Source: Algirhabdus cladophorae
Lineage (GTDB): Bacteria; Pseudomonadota; Alphaproteobacteria; Rhodobacterales; Rhodobacteraceae
Direction: 5' to 3'
NCBI RefSeq assembly: GCF_044772865.1
Contig: NZ_CP173029.1
Location: 806,001-870,000 of the forward strand
DNA: 64,000 nucleotides
The first letter of the stretch is position 1; each line of letters opens with the position of its first letter. Of the stretch, positions 1-9,649 are shown piece after piece. The notes below the pieces were generated by a model. That model had not been told where the DNA came from and did no database searches. It saw only the letters and a program-made list of their open reading frames with translations. Both the position numbers and the translations under genes were made by a program.

Positions 1-181
1 CCACGGCACTGGTTTCTGGCGCTGGCGCAGGCGTTGGTTCGGGCATCGGGACTGGCATCGGCACAGGTTCTGGGGCCATTTCGGCCATAGGCGCCTCCTG
101 CGGCGCCATCACAAAATAGGCAATGCAAAGGACAACCAAAAGGGCGAGCGGGACGAGGAATTTCGAGCGTAAATTATTCAT
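1..181 (-). CDS. Membrane-anchored Pro-rich protein, 5' part only
   Basis: This is the first 60 codons of a gene that runs off the left edge. The ATG is at 181 on the minus strand. A short basic start (MNNLRSK) is followed by one hydrophobic segment of about 15-18 residues, then a stretch rich in Pro, Glu and Met with repeating PxP units. This looks like an inner-membrane anchor with a flexible periplasmic linker; the functional domain would lie outside the window. The family cannot be named from this part. It lies downstream of carB on the same strand, about 100 bases beyond its stop. Confidence 0.6.
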   Translation of the reverse strand, partial: MNNLRSKFLVPLALLVVLCIAYFVMAPQEAPMAEMAPEPVPMPVPMPEPTPAPAPETSAV

Positions 182-287
182 AGGTCGGAGCCTAATCCTG
201 CATAGGTGACCTGTCGAGTGGCAGATTGCACATTTAGATACCCCACAGCCAAACGCCCAGAGCGGCGCTAATTCGGTGCAACAGTGC

Positions 288-3200
288 CTACCCCTGCAAC
301 GCCATCACGCCCACGTCGCCCTCTGAACGGGCTTTCATAGCGAAGGCTGCGGCGTGGCTGGCGGCGGCGGTGGTGAAATAGGGGATACGATCGTAGAGGG
401 CCACGGCGCGGATCGAGCGGCTGTCTTCTACGGCGGCGGCCCCTTCGGTTGTGTTGAACACCAGTGCCACGTGTTTGTCTTTCATCCGGTCGACGATTGT
501 CAGGCCACCCTCATAGACTTTGTTCACGGTCTCGGCGGCGATGCCGTTATCAGCCAGCCATTTGGCCGTGCCACGCGTGGCGAGGATGTTGAGGCCAAGA
601 CCGGTGAGCGTCGTCATGGCGTCCAGCATGTCTTGGGTTTTGTCGGTATCTTTGATCGAAATGAACACGGTGCCTTCCGTCGGCAATTCGGTACCTGCGC
701 CCATTTGCGCCTTGAGGAAGGCGCGGTGGAAGTCGCTGTCAGAGCCCATGACCTCACCGGTTGAGCGCATTTCTGGACCCAATATTGTGTCGACACCGGG
801 GAAGCGGGCAAAGGGCAGAACGGCCTCTTTGACAGCGTATGTGTCGATCTCGGGATCGACCAGATCGAAGGTCGACAGTGGTTCGCCTGCCATGAGACGG
901 GCAGCGATGCTAGCGATGGGGCTTTTCACGGCTTTGGCCACAAATGGCACGGTGCGGCTGGCGCGTGGGTTCACCTCGATCAGGTAGATCTCGTCGTCTT
1001 TGATGGCGAATTGCACGTTCATCAGGCCGACCACGTTCAGGGCCAAGGCGAGTGCTTCGGTCTGGGCGCGCAGGCGGGTGATTTGGTCTTTGGTCAGGGA
1101 ATAGGGCGGCAAGGAGCAGGCACTGTCGCCCGAATGCACGCCGGCCTCTTCGATGTGCTGCATGATGCCTGCTACATGGACCGCTTTGCCATCGCTGAGG
1201 GCGTCCACGTCGATTTCCACAGCACCCGAGAGGTAGCTGTCGAGCAGAACGGGGCTGTCGCCCGAGACCACAACGGCCTCGGAAATGTAGCGTTCCAGTT
1301 GCGGCATGTCGCGGACGATTTCCATGGCCCGACCGCCAAGAACATAGGACGGACGAATGACCAGAGGGAAGCCAATCTCGGCCGCAGCGGCAAGTGCTTC
1401 GGTGTCGGTGCTGGCAATAGCCCCGCCAGGTTGTTTGAGACCAAGATCTTCCACAAGCTGTTGGAAACGTTCACGATCTTCGGCCAGATCAATGGCGTCC
1501 GGTGTGGTGCCAAGGATCGGAATACCTGCGTCTTGCAAGGCATTTGCCAGCTTGAGCGGCGTTTGCCCGCCGAACTGAACGATGACGCCGTGCAGCGTGC
1601 CGTTTTCCTGTTCGACCCGCAGGATTTCCATCACATGCTCGAACGTGAGCGGCTCAAAATAGAGCCGGTCTGAGGTGTCATAGTCGGTCGAAACGGTCTC
1701 GGGGTTGCAGTTGACCATGATGGTTTCATAGCCCTGATCGGACAGAGCATAACAGGCGTGACAACAGCAATAATCGAACTCGATCCCTTGGCCGATCCGG
1801 TTCGGACCACCGCCCAGAACCACGACTTTCTTGCGATCCGAAGGGCGGGCTTCGCATTCCACATCGCCCATTACGGGTGTCTCGTAGGTGGAGTACATAT
1901 AGGGCGTTTGCGCTTCAAATTCGGCGGCACAGGTGTCGATGCGTTTGAACACGGCTGTCACGCCGAGGTTGATGCGGGCGCGGCGCACGTTGTCCTCGTC
2001 GCGACCGGTCAAATGGGCCAGACGGGCATCGGTAAAGCCCATCATTTTGATGTGACGCATGCCGTCCTCGGATGTGGGCAGGCCGTTCTTGCGGATGTCT
2101 GCCTCGGTATCGATGATCTCGCGGATCCGGTCGAGAAACCATGGATCGAACATGGTTGTGTTGTGGATCTCATCGTTGGTCAACCCGTGCCGCATGGCCT
2201 GCGCGATGGTGCGCATGCGGTCCGGGGTTTGTTGGCTGATCGCCTTGATGCAGGCGGCTTTGTCAGGGGCACCGGGGATGTCGATCTCGTCAAAACCGGT
2301 GAGGCCCGATTCCATCGAGGCCAGCGCCTTTTGCATGCTTTCGTGGATGGTGCGGCCGATGGACATGGCCTCGCCCACGGATTTCATCGCAGTGGTGAGG
2401 TAAGGTTCCGAGCCCGGGAATTTCTCAAACGCGAATTTTGGGATTTTGGTAACGACGTAGTCGATTGTTGGCTCGAAGGAGGCTGGCGTGACTTTGGTGA
2501 TATCATTGTCCAACTCGTCCAACGTATAGCCTACGGCCAGTTTTGCGGCGATCTTGGCGATGGGGAAACCTGTGGCCTTGGAGGCCAAAGCGGAGGACCG
2601 CGAGACGCGCGGGTTCATTTCGATCACCACCATGCGGCCATCGGCAGGGTTCACCGCCCATTGCACGTTGGAGCCGCCGGTTTCCACGCCGATCTCGCGC
2701 AGCACAGCAATCGAATGGTTGCGCATGATCTGGTATTCTTTGTCGGTCAGGGTCAGGGCAGGGGCCACAGTGATACTGTCGCCCGTATGGACGCCCATGG
2801 GATCCACATTTTCGATAGAGCAGACGATGATGGCGTTGTCGGCGTGGTCGCGCACGACTTCCATTTCAAACTCTTTCCAGCCAAGCAGCGACTCGTCGAT
2901 CAAGATTTGATTGACAGGCGAGGCATCGAGGCCGGTTTTGCAGAAATGCTCATATTCCTCGCGGTTATAAGCCACACCGCCTCCGGTGCCGCCCATGGTA
3001 AAGGCGGGGCGGATGATGGCGGGCAGACCGATGTCTTCCAAAGCGGCCATGCATTCGTCCATATCCGTAGCAATGGTCGCACGGGGGTTTTCAATGCCCA
3101 GACGATCCATGGCTTCGCGGAACAATTTGCGGTCCTCGGCCATCTCAATGGCGGGACGTTTCGCGCCGATCATTTCCACGCCGAATTTGTCCAGCACACC

Positions 3201-3515
3201 CATTTCTTCTAGCGCAAGGGATGTGTTCAGACCCGTCTGGCCGCCCATGGTGGGCAGCAGCGCGTCGGGGCGTTCTTTTTCGATGATTTTGGCGACCATT
3301 TCGGGGGTGATCGGCTCGATATAGGTGGCATCGGCCATGTCCGGATCGGTCATGATCGTGGCGGGGTTCGAGTTCACAAGGATGACGCGGTAGCCTTCTT
3401 CCTTGAGCGCCTTACAGGCCTGCGCACCGGAATAGTCGAACTCGCAGGCTTGGCCAATAATAATAGGGCCAGCACCTATGATCATAATCGATTGGATATC
3501 GTTACGCTTTGGCAT
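288..3515 (-). CDS. carB: Carbamoyl-phosphate synthase, large subunit
   Basis: Makes carbamoyl phosphate from glutamine-derived ammonia, bicarbonate and two ATP for arginine and pyrimidine synthesis, working with CarA. The 1075 residues match the family length. Two homologous ATP-grasp halves are visible: the first begins near residue 12 (GAGPIIIGQACEFDYSG) and the second near 555 (GGGPNRIGQGIEFDY). A C-terminal MGS-like allosteric domain starts near 935 (FISIKDTDK). The start at 3515 (MPKRNDI) is the usual one. carA is not in the window, so the two subunit genes are separated, as is common in alphaproteobacteria. The argD and argF genes, whose pathway uses the product, lie about 28 kb away. 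Confidence 0.98.
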   Translation of the reverse strand: MPKRNDIQSIMIIGAGPIIIGQACEFDYSGAQACKALKEEGYRVILVNSNPATIMTDPDMADATYIEPITPEMVAKIIEKERPDALLPTMGGQTGLNTSLALEEMGVLDKFGVEMIGAKRPAIEMAEDRKLFREAMDRLGIENPRATIATDMDECMAALEDIGLPAIIRPAFTMGGTGGGVAYNREEYEHFCKTGLDASPVNQILIDESLLGWKEFEMEVVRDHADNAIIVCSIENVDPMGVHTGDSITVAPALTLTDKEYQIMRNHSIAVLREIGVETGGSNVQWAVNPADGRMVVIEMNPRVSRSSALASKATGFPIAKIAAKLAVGYTLDELDNDITKVTPASFEPTIDYVVTKIPKFAFEKFPGSEPYLTTAMKSVGEAMSIGRTIHESMQKALASMESGLTGFDEIDIPGAPDKAACIKAISQQTPDRMRTIAQAMRHGLTNDEIHNTTMFDPWFLDRIREIIDTEADIRKNGLPTSEDGMRHIKMMGFTDARLAHLTGRDEDNVRRARINLGVTAVFKRIDTCAAEFEAQTPYMYSTYETPVMGDVECEARPSDRKKVVVLGGGPNRIGQGIEFDYCCCHACYALSDQGYETIMVNCNPETVSTDYDTSDRLYFEPLTFEHVMEILRVEQENGTLHGVIVQFGGQTPLKLANALQDAGIPILGTTPDAIDLAEDRERFQQLVEDLGLKQPGGAIASTDTEALAAAAEIGFPLVIRPSYVLGGRAMEIVRDMPQLERYISEAVVVSGDSPVLLDSYLSGAVEIDVDALSDGKAVHVAGIMQHIEEAGVHSGDSACSLPPYSLTKDQITRLRAQTEALALALNVVGLMNVQFAIKDDEIYLIEVNPRASRTVPFVAKAVKSPIASIAARLMAGEPLSTFDLVDPEIDTYAVKEAVLPFARFPGVDTILGPEMRSTGEVMGSDSDFHRAFLKAQMGAGTELPTEGTVFISIKDTDKTQDMLDAMTTLTGLGLNILATRGTAKWLADNGIAAETVNKVYEGGLTIVDRMKDKHVALVFNTTEGAAAVEDSRSIRAVALYDRIPYFTTAAASHAAAFAMKARSEGDVGVMALQG

Positions 3516-3625
3516 GGCAGCAGCCCCTTTTTTTATGAATCAGGCAGCCCCTGTGCCCAAATTGTCGTGGGTTATACAAGTGCGGTCAGGCGGCGCAAGG
3601 GCTGGGCTACTAAAAACCTTTAATC

Positions 3626-4867
3626 CTAGGTCCGCAATGCCCAGATCGCCAAAGATTTGAGGCAAAACCCAATGCTGATCACGCCAAGGATCAAAGGGGC
3701 CCAAACGGTCATTTGAGTCTCGATCAGGATTTGCCACAGCGTGTCCGAGAACAATACAAGGATTAGCACCAGCCATAAGATGGCTTGGCGTTGGGGCAGA
3801 ATGACGAAAATTCCAGGGATCAGGAACAGCGGTAGCAGCAAGTAATGGGCCCATGCCAGTGGGCTGAGGATCATCAAAATCGGGGCCAGCAGGATCAACT
3901 GTAACCATAGCTTGCGTGGGTCGGGATGGCGCCGGGTGATCCACCACACCAATCCAAAACCAATCAGTAGTGCCAGTTTGGTCAATGGCCCCATCCAGAC
4001 CGGTTGATCAAAGATTGTATAGTTGGTGATAAAGAAATCTGCCCGGCCTTGCACCAGTTCGACCAGTTGGAAAATGAACGGCTCGATCGAGTAGTTGATG
4101 CGGCTGACCAGAATTTTTCCGTCCAAAAGGCTGATCCGGTCCAGCAATTGCCAATGCAGATCAAGGTTGGTGCCCAGAATAGAGAGGCTTGCAAAGAGCG
4201 CGCCGAACACCGCAAAGCTGGCCAATGCGCGCCAGTCGCGGCGCATCACAAAGAGCAGGATGAGGGCGGCGGGGCTGAGTTTGATTGCAGCGGCGAGGGC
4301 TAAAATCGCGCCTGCACTTTTGGAATGGCCTGCGCAGAGGCGGTAGAAGGCCAGCAACACGATACAGGTGACCGCGATTTGCGGTTGGTTCAACTGCAGC
4401 GCCAAAACCGCAGGCATAGTGAGCTGTAGCAAGACCACGGAAATACCCGCCCATTGCCAAAACGGGACATGGCCCGCCCCGAAAATCCGCCATGCCAGCC
4501 AAACAGACAGGCTGATGCAAGTGACGTTGATGCCTTGGGTAAGGTTAAAAAAGGCATGTGGGTCAAGGGTTTGGGTAATGGGTGCCAGAAGGGCTGCCCA
4601 AATTGGTGGATAAATATAGGGTGTGATATCCAAAGGGGATGCGCCGTGGACACGGGTCAGGGCCAACCATTCGTCCGGGGGGATCTCCCAAAAGAAGTCC
4701 TGCCCGCCCACATAGATCTGGTCCAAAGCGCCCTGTGCATAAAAATGTCCGGCCCAGTACAGCGCAGACATATCTGTCCCCCACAGGCCCCAGTGGCGGT
4801 AAAGGGTGACGATGGCCCAAACAACGAGCAGGGCAACGCCTGCAAAAAGGTCTTGGCGTGCAGTCAT
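3626..4867 (-). CDS. GT87 (DUF2029) membrane glycosyltransferase, copy 2
   Basis: A 413-residue polytopic membrane protein of the GT87/DUF2029 family, which contains polyprenol-linked mannosyltransferases and many uncharacterised members. About ten hydrophobic segments are visible. The N-terminal loop carries the family-type motif around YWAGHFYAQGALDQIY, with acidic and aromatic residues expected near the active site. An upstream in-frame start at 4894 is possible, but ATG 4867 is preferred because it forms an ATGA overlap with the preceding gene, indicating translational coupling. The acceptor and sugar are unknown. It forms a two-gene unit with the paralogue upstream. Confidence 0.8.
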   Translation of the reverse strand: MTARQDLFAGVALLVVWAIVTLYRHWGLWGTDMSALYWAGHFYAQGALDQIYVGGQDFFWEIPPDEWLALTRVHGASPLDITPYIYPPIWAALLAPITQTLDPHAFFNLTQGINVTCISLSVWLAWRIFGAGHVPFWQWAGISVVLLQLTMPAVLALQLNQPQIAVTCIVLLAFYRLCAGHSKSAGAILALAAAIKLSPAALILLFVMRRDWRALASFAVFGALFASLSILGTNLDLHWQLLDRISLLDGKILVSRINYSIEPFIFQLVELVQGRADFFITNYTIFDQPVWMGPLTKLALLIGFGLVWWITRRHPDPRKLWLQLILLAPILMILSPLAWAHYLLLPLFLIPGIFVILPQRQAILWLVLILVLFSDTLWQILIETQMTVWAPLILGVISIGFCLKSLAIWALRT

Positions 4868-6105
4868 GTTGGTGCCTTTCGCGCAGTGATCCAAAACACA
4901 AGGCCCAGACCTGCCATTCCAGCTGTGCGTACCATTTGATCAATCAACAGCAGGGGATTATCACGGGGGTAGAAAGCCGTGGTCAAAAAAGTTTGTGCCG
5001 CAAAGAACGCAAGGATGATCAGCGCGCCGCGTGGCACGCCCAAACGGTGCATCAAAAGCGGCGCAAAGGCGGCGGTGGGGATAAAGTAATAGACCCAGGC
5101 CACAGGGGTCATCATTGATAAAAGCGTGACGGCTGCAGGCCACATCGCAGCGCCTTTGCTGCGAAACTGTAACCACAGGCCTGCCAACAGGGCAACAAGG
5201 GCCAATTTGCTGGTGAGTGACCAAAGGGTGGTTTTTGTCAGGATGCTCCAGTTTGCACCTCCGCCGGAGGTCTCGGTGGCAAAGACCTGACGCAAATGAT
5301 CGCCAAAGAACAGTTGGGCCAGCGTTGCCTCGGGATTGAGGGTGCCCCGCGTGATCAATACCGTGTCCGAGATTTGTCCAATGTTTTTCAAAAAGATCAC
5401 ATGAAGGGGCCAGCCAGCGGTCGCTATGGATAGGGCGGCCAGACTTGCGCCTGCAACAGCAAAGCTGACAAAAGCGCGCCGTTGGCCCATGGCCAAAAAG
5501 AACAGCGCAAAAAGAGCGGGGTAAAGTTTGAGAGCCGCCGCAAGGGCCATGGCGATGCCTGCGGCGATCAAAGCGCCACGCTGTGCGCGCTCTATGCTGA
5601 GCATGATCAAAAAGCCCACTAGAATTTGCGGCTGCCCGCCCCAAAGAGCCGTCAAGCCAATCAAAGTGACCAGCACCAGCGGCAGAGCAGTGGCAACAAA
5701 CACTGGCAATGACAGGGTATGGTGCGCGCTGCGATAGGCCAGTGCGATGGTGCCCATAATAAGCGTAATGTTCAGGTACAGTGTGGTTTTGGCGATGGTC
5801 TCGAAATCCCAACTGGCGGTGAGGCTGGCCAAAGCGGCCCAAAGCGGCGGGTAGAGGTAGGGGTAAAGTTCGGTCATGCGCGGCACATGTTCGGCGGCAA
5901 TGGCGGCCCAACTTGGCGGGGCGAGCATGGCGAAACTGCCCTCGGAGGTGTTGTAAATCTGGTCAAACTGGCCTGCGTCAAACATAACGCCCGCCATCCA
6001 AGTTGCAAAAAGATCGTTAGACGAGGCAAAAGGGATATAGAGGCTGACCGCTATGATCGGCACAACCAACAGGGCAAACCCTGCGATATCTGATCTTTTG
6101 AACAT
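4864..6105 (-). CDS. GT87 (DUF2029) membrane glycosyltransferase, copy 1
   Basis: A 413-residue polytopic membrane protein, the same length as the following gene and similar in layout: first membrane segment at residues 8-25, a loop with TWMAGVMFDAGQFDQIY, and further membrane segments to the C terminus. GT87 enzymes use lipid-linked sugar donors at the membrane; the specific reaction cannot be read from the sequence. It is the first gene of a two-gene operon whose reading frames overlap by four bases. The start at 6105 (MFKRSDIAG) is the only sensible one. The equal lengths suggest a tandem duplication that has diverged. Confidence 0.8.
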   Translation of the reverse strand: MFKRSDIAGFALLVVPIIAVSLYIPFASSNDLFATWMAGVMFDAGQFDQIYNTSEGSFAMLAPPSWAAIAAEHVPRMTELYPYLYPPLWAALASLTASWDFETIAKTTLYLNITLIMGTIALAYRSAHHTLSLPVFVATALPLVLVTLIGLTALWGGQPQILVGFLIMLSIERAQRGALIAAGIAMALAAALKLYPALFALFFLAMGQRRAFVSFAVAGASLAALSIATAGWPLHVIFLKNIGQISDTVLITRGTLNPEATLAQLFFGDHLRQVFATETSGGGANWSILTKTTLWSLTSKLALVALLAGLWLQFRSKGAAMWPAAVTLLSMMTPVAWVYYFIPTAAFAPLLMHRLGVPRGALIILAFFAAQTFLTTAFYPRDNPLLLIDQMVRTAGMAGLGLVFWITARKAPT

Positions 6106-6243
6106 GCTCGTTACTTTGTTGGTTTTGTTTTTGGCACGCTAGCATAGGTGACGGTGCATCAGAAGTGGGCAATTCGCTTGACTTTGCAGGTGATCTTGGG
6201 TGTACCGCATGGGACTTAATTTGCCCGTTTGAAGGATGATCCG

Positions 6244-8094
6244 ATGCACGCCTACCGCAGCCACACTTGCGCCGACCTGACCAAAGCCAATGTGGGCGAA
6301 ACGGTCCGTTTGTCAGGATGGGTTCACCGAGTGCGCGATCACGGCGGATTGTTGTTTATCGACCTGCGCGATCACTACGGGATCACCCAAGTTATGGCAG
6401 ATCCTGACAGCCCGGTTTTTGCCGAAATCGAAAAAGTGCGCTCTGAATGGTGTATCCGTATTGATGGCAATGTGATGGCCCGCGATGAAAGCCTTGTGAA
6501 CCCCAAGATCCCTACAGGCGAGATTGAGGTTTTCATTCGTGATATCGAAGTGTTGGGGGCCGCTGAGGAACTGCCGTTGATGGTGTTTGGCGATCAGGAA
6601 TACCCCGAAGAGACCCGTCTGAAATACCGCTATCTGGACCTGCGCCGCGAGAAATTGCAGCGCAATATGAAACTGCGCTCGGACGTGGTGGCCAGCATGC
6701 GCAAGCGGATGTGGGACACAGGGTTCCGCGAGTTTCAGACGCCGATCATCACATCCTCCAGCCCTGAGGGCGCGCGTGATTTCTTGATCCCGTCGCGTCT
6801 CCATCCGGGCAAGTTCTATGCGTTGCCGCAGGCGCCGCAGCAGTTCAAACAGCTGATTATGGTGTCGGGCTACGACAAATATTTCCAGATTGCCCCGTGT
6901 TTCCGCGACGAAGATCCGCGCGCCGACCGTTCGCCCACTGATTTCTATCAGTTGGATCTGGAGATGTCGTTTGTGGAACAACAAGATGTGTTCGATACGA
7001 TCCAGCCGGTTCTGACCGGTGTGTTCGAGGAGTTCGGCGGCGGTCGCAAAGTGGACCAGACGTGGGAACAGATTTCTTATCGAGACGCGGCTTTGTGGTA
7101 TGGCACCGACAAGCCTGACCTGCGAAACCCAATTAAAATGCAAGTGGTCTCGGACCACTTCCGCGATTCTGGTTTTGCGATTTTCGCAAAACTGCTGGAG
7201 ACAGAGGGCACCGAAATTCGCGCCATTCCAGCGCCGAGTGGGGGATCACGCAAGTTCTGTGACCGGATGAATGCCTTTGCCCAAAAAGAGGGCCTGCCGG
7301 GGATGGGTTATATTTTCTGGCGCAAGCAGTCCGCCGACAGCATCGCCCAAGAGCGCGGCATCACTGTCAAAGAGGTCAACGCGCTGATCAAATCCGGCGA
7401 GATCACGTTGGGCGAAGAGGCCGCTGGGCCTTTGGCCAAGAACATCGGCCCTGAACGTACCGAAGCGATCCGCCAGCAATTGGGTCTGCAAGTGGGGGAT
7501 GCGGCGTTCTTCCTTGGAGGTAAGCCCAAAGCGTTTGAAGGGGTGGCCGGTAAGGCCCGCACTGTGATTGGCGATGAATTGGGTCTGACGGATCAGGATC
7601 GGTTTGCCTTTGCATGGATTGTGGATTTCCCGATTTATGAGCGTGATGAAGACAGCGGCAAGATCGACTTTGAACACAACCCGTTTTCGATGCCTCAAGG
7701 CGGGATGGCGGCACTGGAAGGCAATCCAGAAGAGATCTTGGGCTATCAGTATGATTTGGCCTGTAATGGGTATGAACTGGTGTCTGGTGCCATTCGAAAC
7801 CACCGCCCCGAGATCATGTTCAAGGCCTTTGAGATTGCGGGCTACGGCAAGGAAGAAGTCGAAAAGCGCTTTGGCGGCATGGTCAACGCGTTCCAATACG
7901 GGGCCCCGCCTCACGGCGGTTGTGCCGCTGGGATCGACCGGATTGTGATGTTGCTGGCGGATGAGGCCAACATTCGTGAGGTTATCATGTTCCCGATGAA
8001 CCAACGGGCCGAAGACCTGATGATGGGTGCGCCGAACGATCCAATGAACGAGCAGTTGCGCGAATTGTCCCTACGCGTTGTGCTGCCGGACTGA
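6244..8094 (+). CDS. aspS: Aspartyl-tRNA synthetase
   Basis: Charges tRNA with aspartate. The protein has 616 residues: an N-terminal OB-fold anticodon-binding domain (1-110), a class II catalytic core with motif 2 FRDEDPRADRSP, a bacterial-type GAD insertion in the middle, and a motif 3-like GIDRIVMLL near the C terminus. The start is ATG 6244 (MHAYRSHTC), with an AAGGA ribosome site seven bases upstream; a TTG five codons earlier is less likely. Alphaproteobacterial AspRS is often non-discriminating and relies on GatCAB for Asn-tRNA; the sequence alone does not prove which type this is. A rho-independent terminator follows. Confidence 0.97.
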   Translation: MHAYRSHTCADLTKANVGETVRLSGWVHRVRDHGGLLFIDLRDHYGITQVMADPDSPVFAEIEKVRSEWCIRIDGNVMARDESLVNPKIPTGEIEVFIRDIEVLGAAEELPLMVFGDQEYPEETRLKYRYLDLRREKLQRNMKLRSDVVASMRKRMWDTGFREFQTPIITSSSPEGARDFLIPSRLHPGKFYALPQAPQQFKQLIMVSGYDKYFQIAPCFRDEDPRADRSPTDFYQLDLEMSFVEQQDVFDTIQPVLTGVFEEFGGGRKVDQTWEQISYRDAALWYGTDKPDLRNPIKMQVVSDHFRDSGFAIFAKLLETEGTEIRAIPAPSGGSRKFCDRMNAFAQKEGLPGMGYIFWRKQSADSIAQERGITVKEVNALIKSGEITLGEEAAGPLAKNIGPERTEAIRQQLGLQVGDAAFFLGGKPKAFEGVAGKARTVIGDELGLTDQDRFAFAWIVDFPIYERDEDSGKIDFEHNPFSMPQGGMAALEGNPEEILGYQYDLACNGYELVSGAIRNHRPEIMFKAFEIAGYGKEEVEKRFGGMVNAFQYGAPPHGGCAAGIDRIVMLLADEANIREVIMFPMNQRAEDLMMGAPNDPMNEQLRELSLRVVLPD

Positions 8095-8127
8095 TCGAAT
8101 TTGGCAATCGGCGGATTTTAGACAGTT

Positions 8128-8160
8128 GGGCCGGGTCACGAGGGTGACGCCGGCCCTTTT
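8128..8160 (+). terminator. Rho-independent terminator after aspS
   Basis: A long GC-rich hairpin, with arms GGGCCGG-GTCAC and GTGAC-G-CCGGCCC around a short loop, is followed directly by TTTT. It lies about 30 bases after the aspS stop. Confidence 0.8.
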
Positions 8161-8246
8161 CGTGCCTATATTTATGGGGGTCGGGCACCTGTTGCGATGG
8201 GACGCCTGCCCTGTGGCGCTGAGGCGCGTTTGAAGGATGAGCAAAC

Positions 8247-9638
8247 TTGGCATTTGATCCGACCATTGCAGCCATACGATTTGGCACTGGCCTGTCACCT
8301 GATCTGCCACCGCCCGCTAGCGTGGATGGGATGATGCAAGCGCTTGCTGGGCCGGATGTGATGGCGGAGCGGTATCCGATCCGCTCTTTTGAGGACGTGC
8401 GCGTTGACCTGAATGCCGTGCGTGATTTGGTGCGCGAGCGGCGTGTGGCGCGCGAGGCAAATGATGCAGATGCCGTTGCAGTTTTGGCGAAACAAGTGCG
8501 TCAATTGCGTGGTAAAGCACGCATGGCGCAAATGCTGAACCTGCGGCAGGCCGTGCTGCGCGGCGCTATGACCGAGGATGGTTTGCGCGAGCGATTGACC
8601 TATTTTTGGGCCGATCATTTTACCGCTAAGGGCAAGCAAGGGATCATGAAATTCTCAACCTCGGCCTATGTCACAGAAAGTATCCGACCCCATGTCGCGG
8701 GGCGGTTTGCGGATATGTTGCGGGCGGTGGTCGTCTCGCCCTTGATGCTGACTTATCTTGATCAAAACGTCTCGCTTGGGCCAAATTCCGAGACCGGTCA
8801 ACGCCGAAAAAAACGCGGATTGAACGAAAATTTGGCCCGTGAAATTCTTGAACTGCATACGTTGGGCGTGGGCGGTCCCTATAGTCAGACTGATGTGCGC
8901 GAGCTGGCCGAACTGCTGACGGGGCTGACCTACCGGCATGATCGTGGCTTTACCTTTGATCCCAAAATGGCGGAACCGGGGGCCGAAACTGTGTTGGGGG
9001 TGTCTTATGGGGGTGGCGCGCCGCGGTTGCGTGACGTTTTGGCGGCTATGGACGATTTGGCGCGACACCCGGAAACAGCGCGGCATCTGAGCCATAAATT
9101 GGCGGTGCATTTTGTCTCGGACACGCCAGATGCAGATTTGGTGGCGCATATGACCGACGTCTATTTGGCGTCCGATGGGGATTTGTTACAGGTGACGCGC
9201 GCGATGTTGGATCATCCCGCCAGCTGGTCGCTGCAAGCGGCAAACGTAAAACTGCCGTTTGATTTTGTGACCTCCAGCCTGCGCGCGCTGGCTGTGCCAG
9301 AGCGGCGCTATCAAGGGTGGAAATGGAAAGATGCGCTGCGCATCATCGGCACGCCGATGCGGGTGATGGGACAGGAATGGGAAGTGCCGCTGGGCCCTGA
9401 TGGGTGGCCCGAAGAGGACGCGGAGTGGATCACACCAGTGGGCATCGCGGGGCGGATCCAATGGGCGATGACCATCCCTGACAAGATTTTACAAGAGCTG
9501 CCGGATCCTCGTGATTTTGTTGAAACGGCCCTTGGACCGCGCGCGCCGCAAGCCGTGCATTTTGCTGCGCAATCTGCAGAAACCCAGGCAGAAGGCATTG
9601 GATTGGTTTTGGCCAGTCCCGCCTTTCAACGTCGCTAA
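8247..9638 (+). CDS. DUF1800 family protein
   Basis: A 463-residue DUF1800 protein. The family is widespread, almost always adjacent to a DUF1501 gene, and biochemically undefined. Typical features seen are the N-terminal AAIRFGTG, the YFWADHFT motif near residue 115, and NENLAREILELHTLG near 190. The start is a TTG at 8247 with AAGGATGA just upstream; no ATG fits. No clear signal peptide is visible, although its partner gene has a Tat signal. The partner starts 11 bases after this stop, so the two form an operon. Confidence 0.85.
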   Translation: MAFDPTIAAIRFGTGLSPDLPPPASVDGMMQALAGPDVMAERYPIRSFEDVRVDLNAVRDLVRERRVAREANDADAVAVLAKQVRQLRGKARMAQMLNLRQAVLRGAMTEDGLRERLTYFWADHFTAKGKQGIMKFSTSAYVTESIRPHVAGRFADMLRAVVVSPLMLTYLDQNVSLGPNSETGQRRKKRGLNENLAREILELHTLGVGGPYSQTDVRELAELLTGLTYRHDRGFTFDPKMAEPGAETVLGVSYGGGAPRLRDVLAAMDDLARHPETARHLSHKLAVHFVSDTPDADLVAHMTDVYLASDGDLLQVTRAMLDHPASWSLQAANVKLPFDFVTSSLRALAVPERRYQGWKWKDALRIIGTPMRVMGQEWEVPLGPDGWPEEDAEWITPVGIAGRIQWAMTIPDKILQELPDPRDFVETALGPRAPQAVHFAAQSAETQAEGIGLVLASPAFQRR

Positions 9639-9649
9639 GGAGAATATGC

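Noticed and set aside
1758..3212. 484-codon open frame on the plus strand
   Set aside because: It lies fully antisense to carB; the long frame is a codon-bias shadow of a GC-rich gene, and its composition (Gly/His/Asp-rich, no motifs) is not protein-like.
6313..7158. 281-codon minus-strand frame inside aspS
   Set aside because: Antisense shadow of a conserved gene with no motif or ribosome site.
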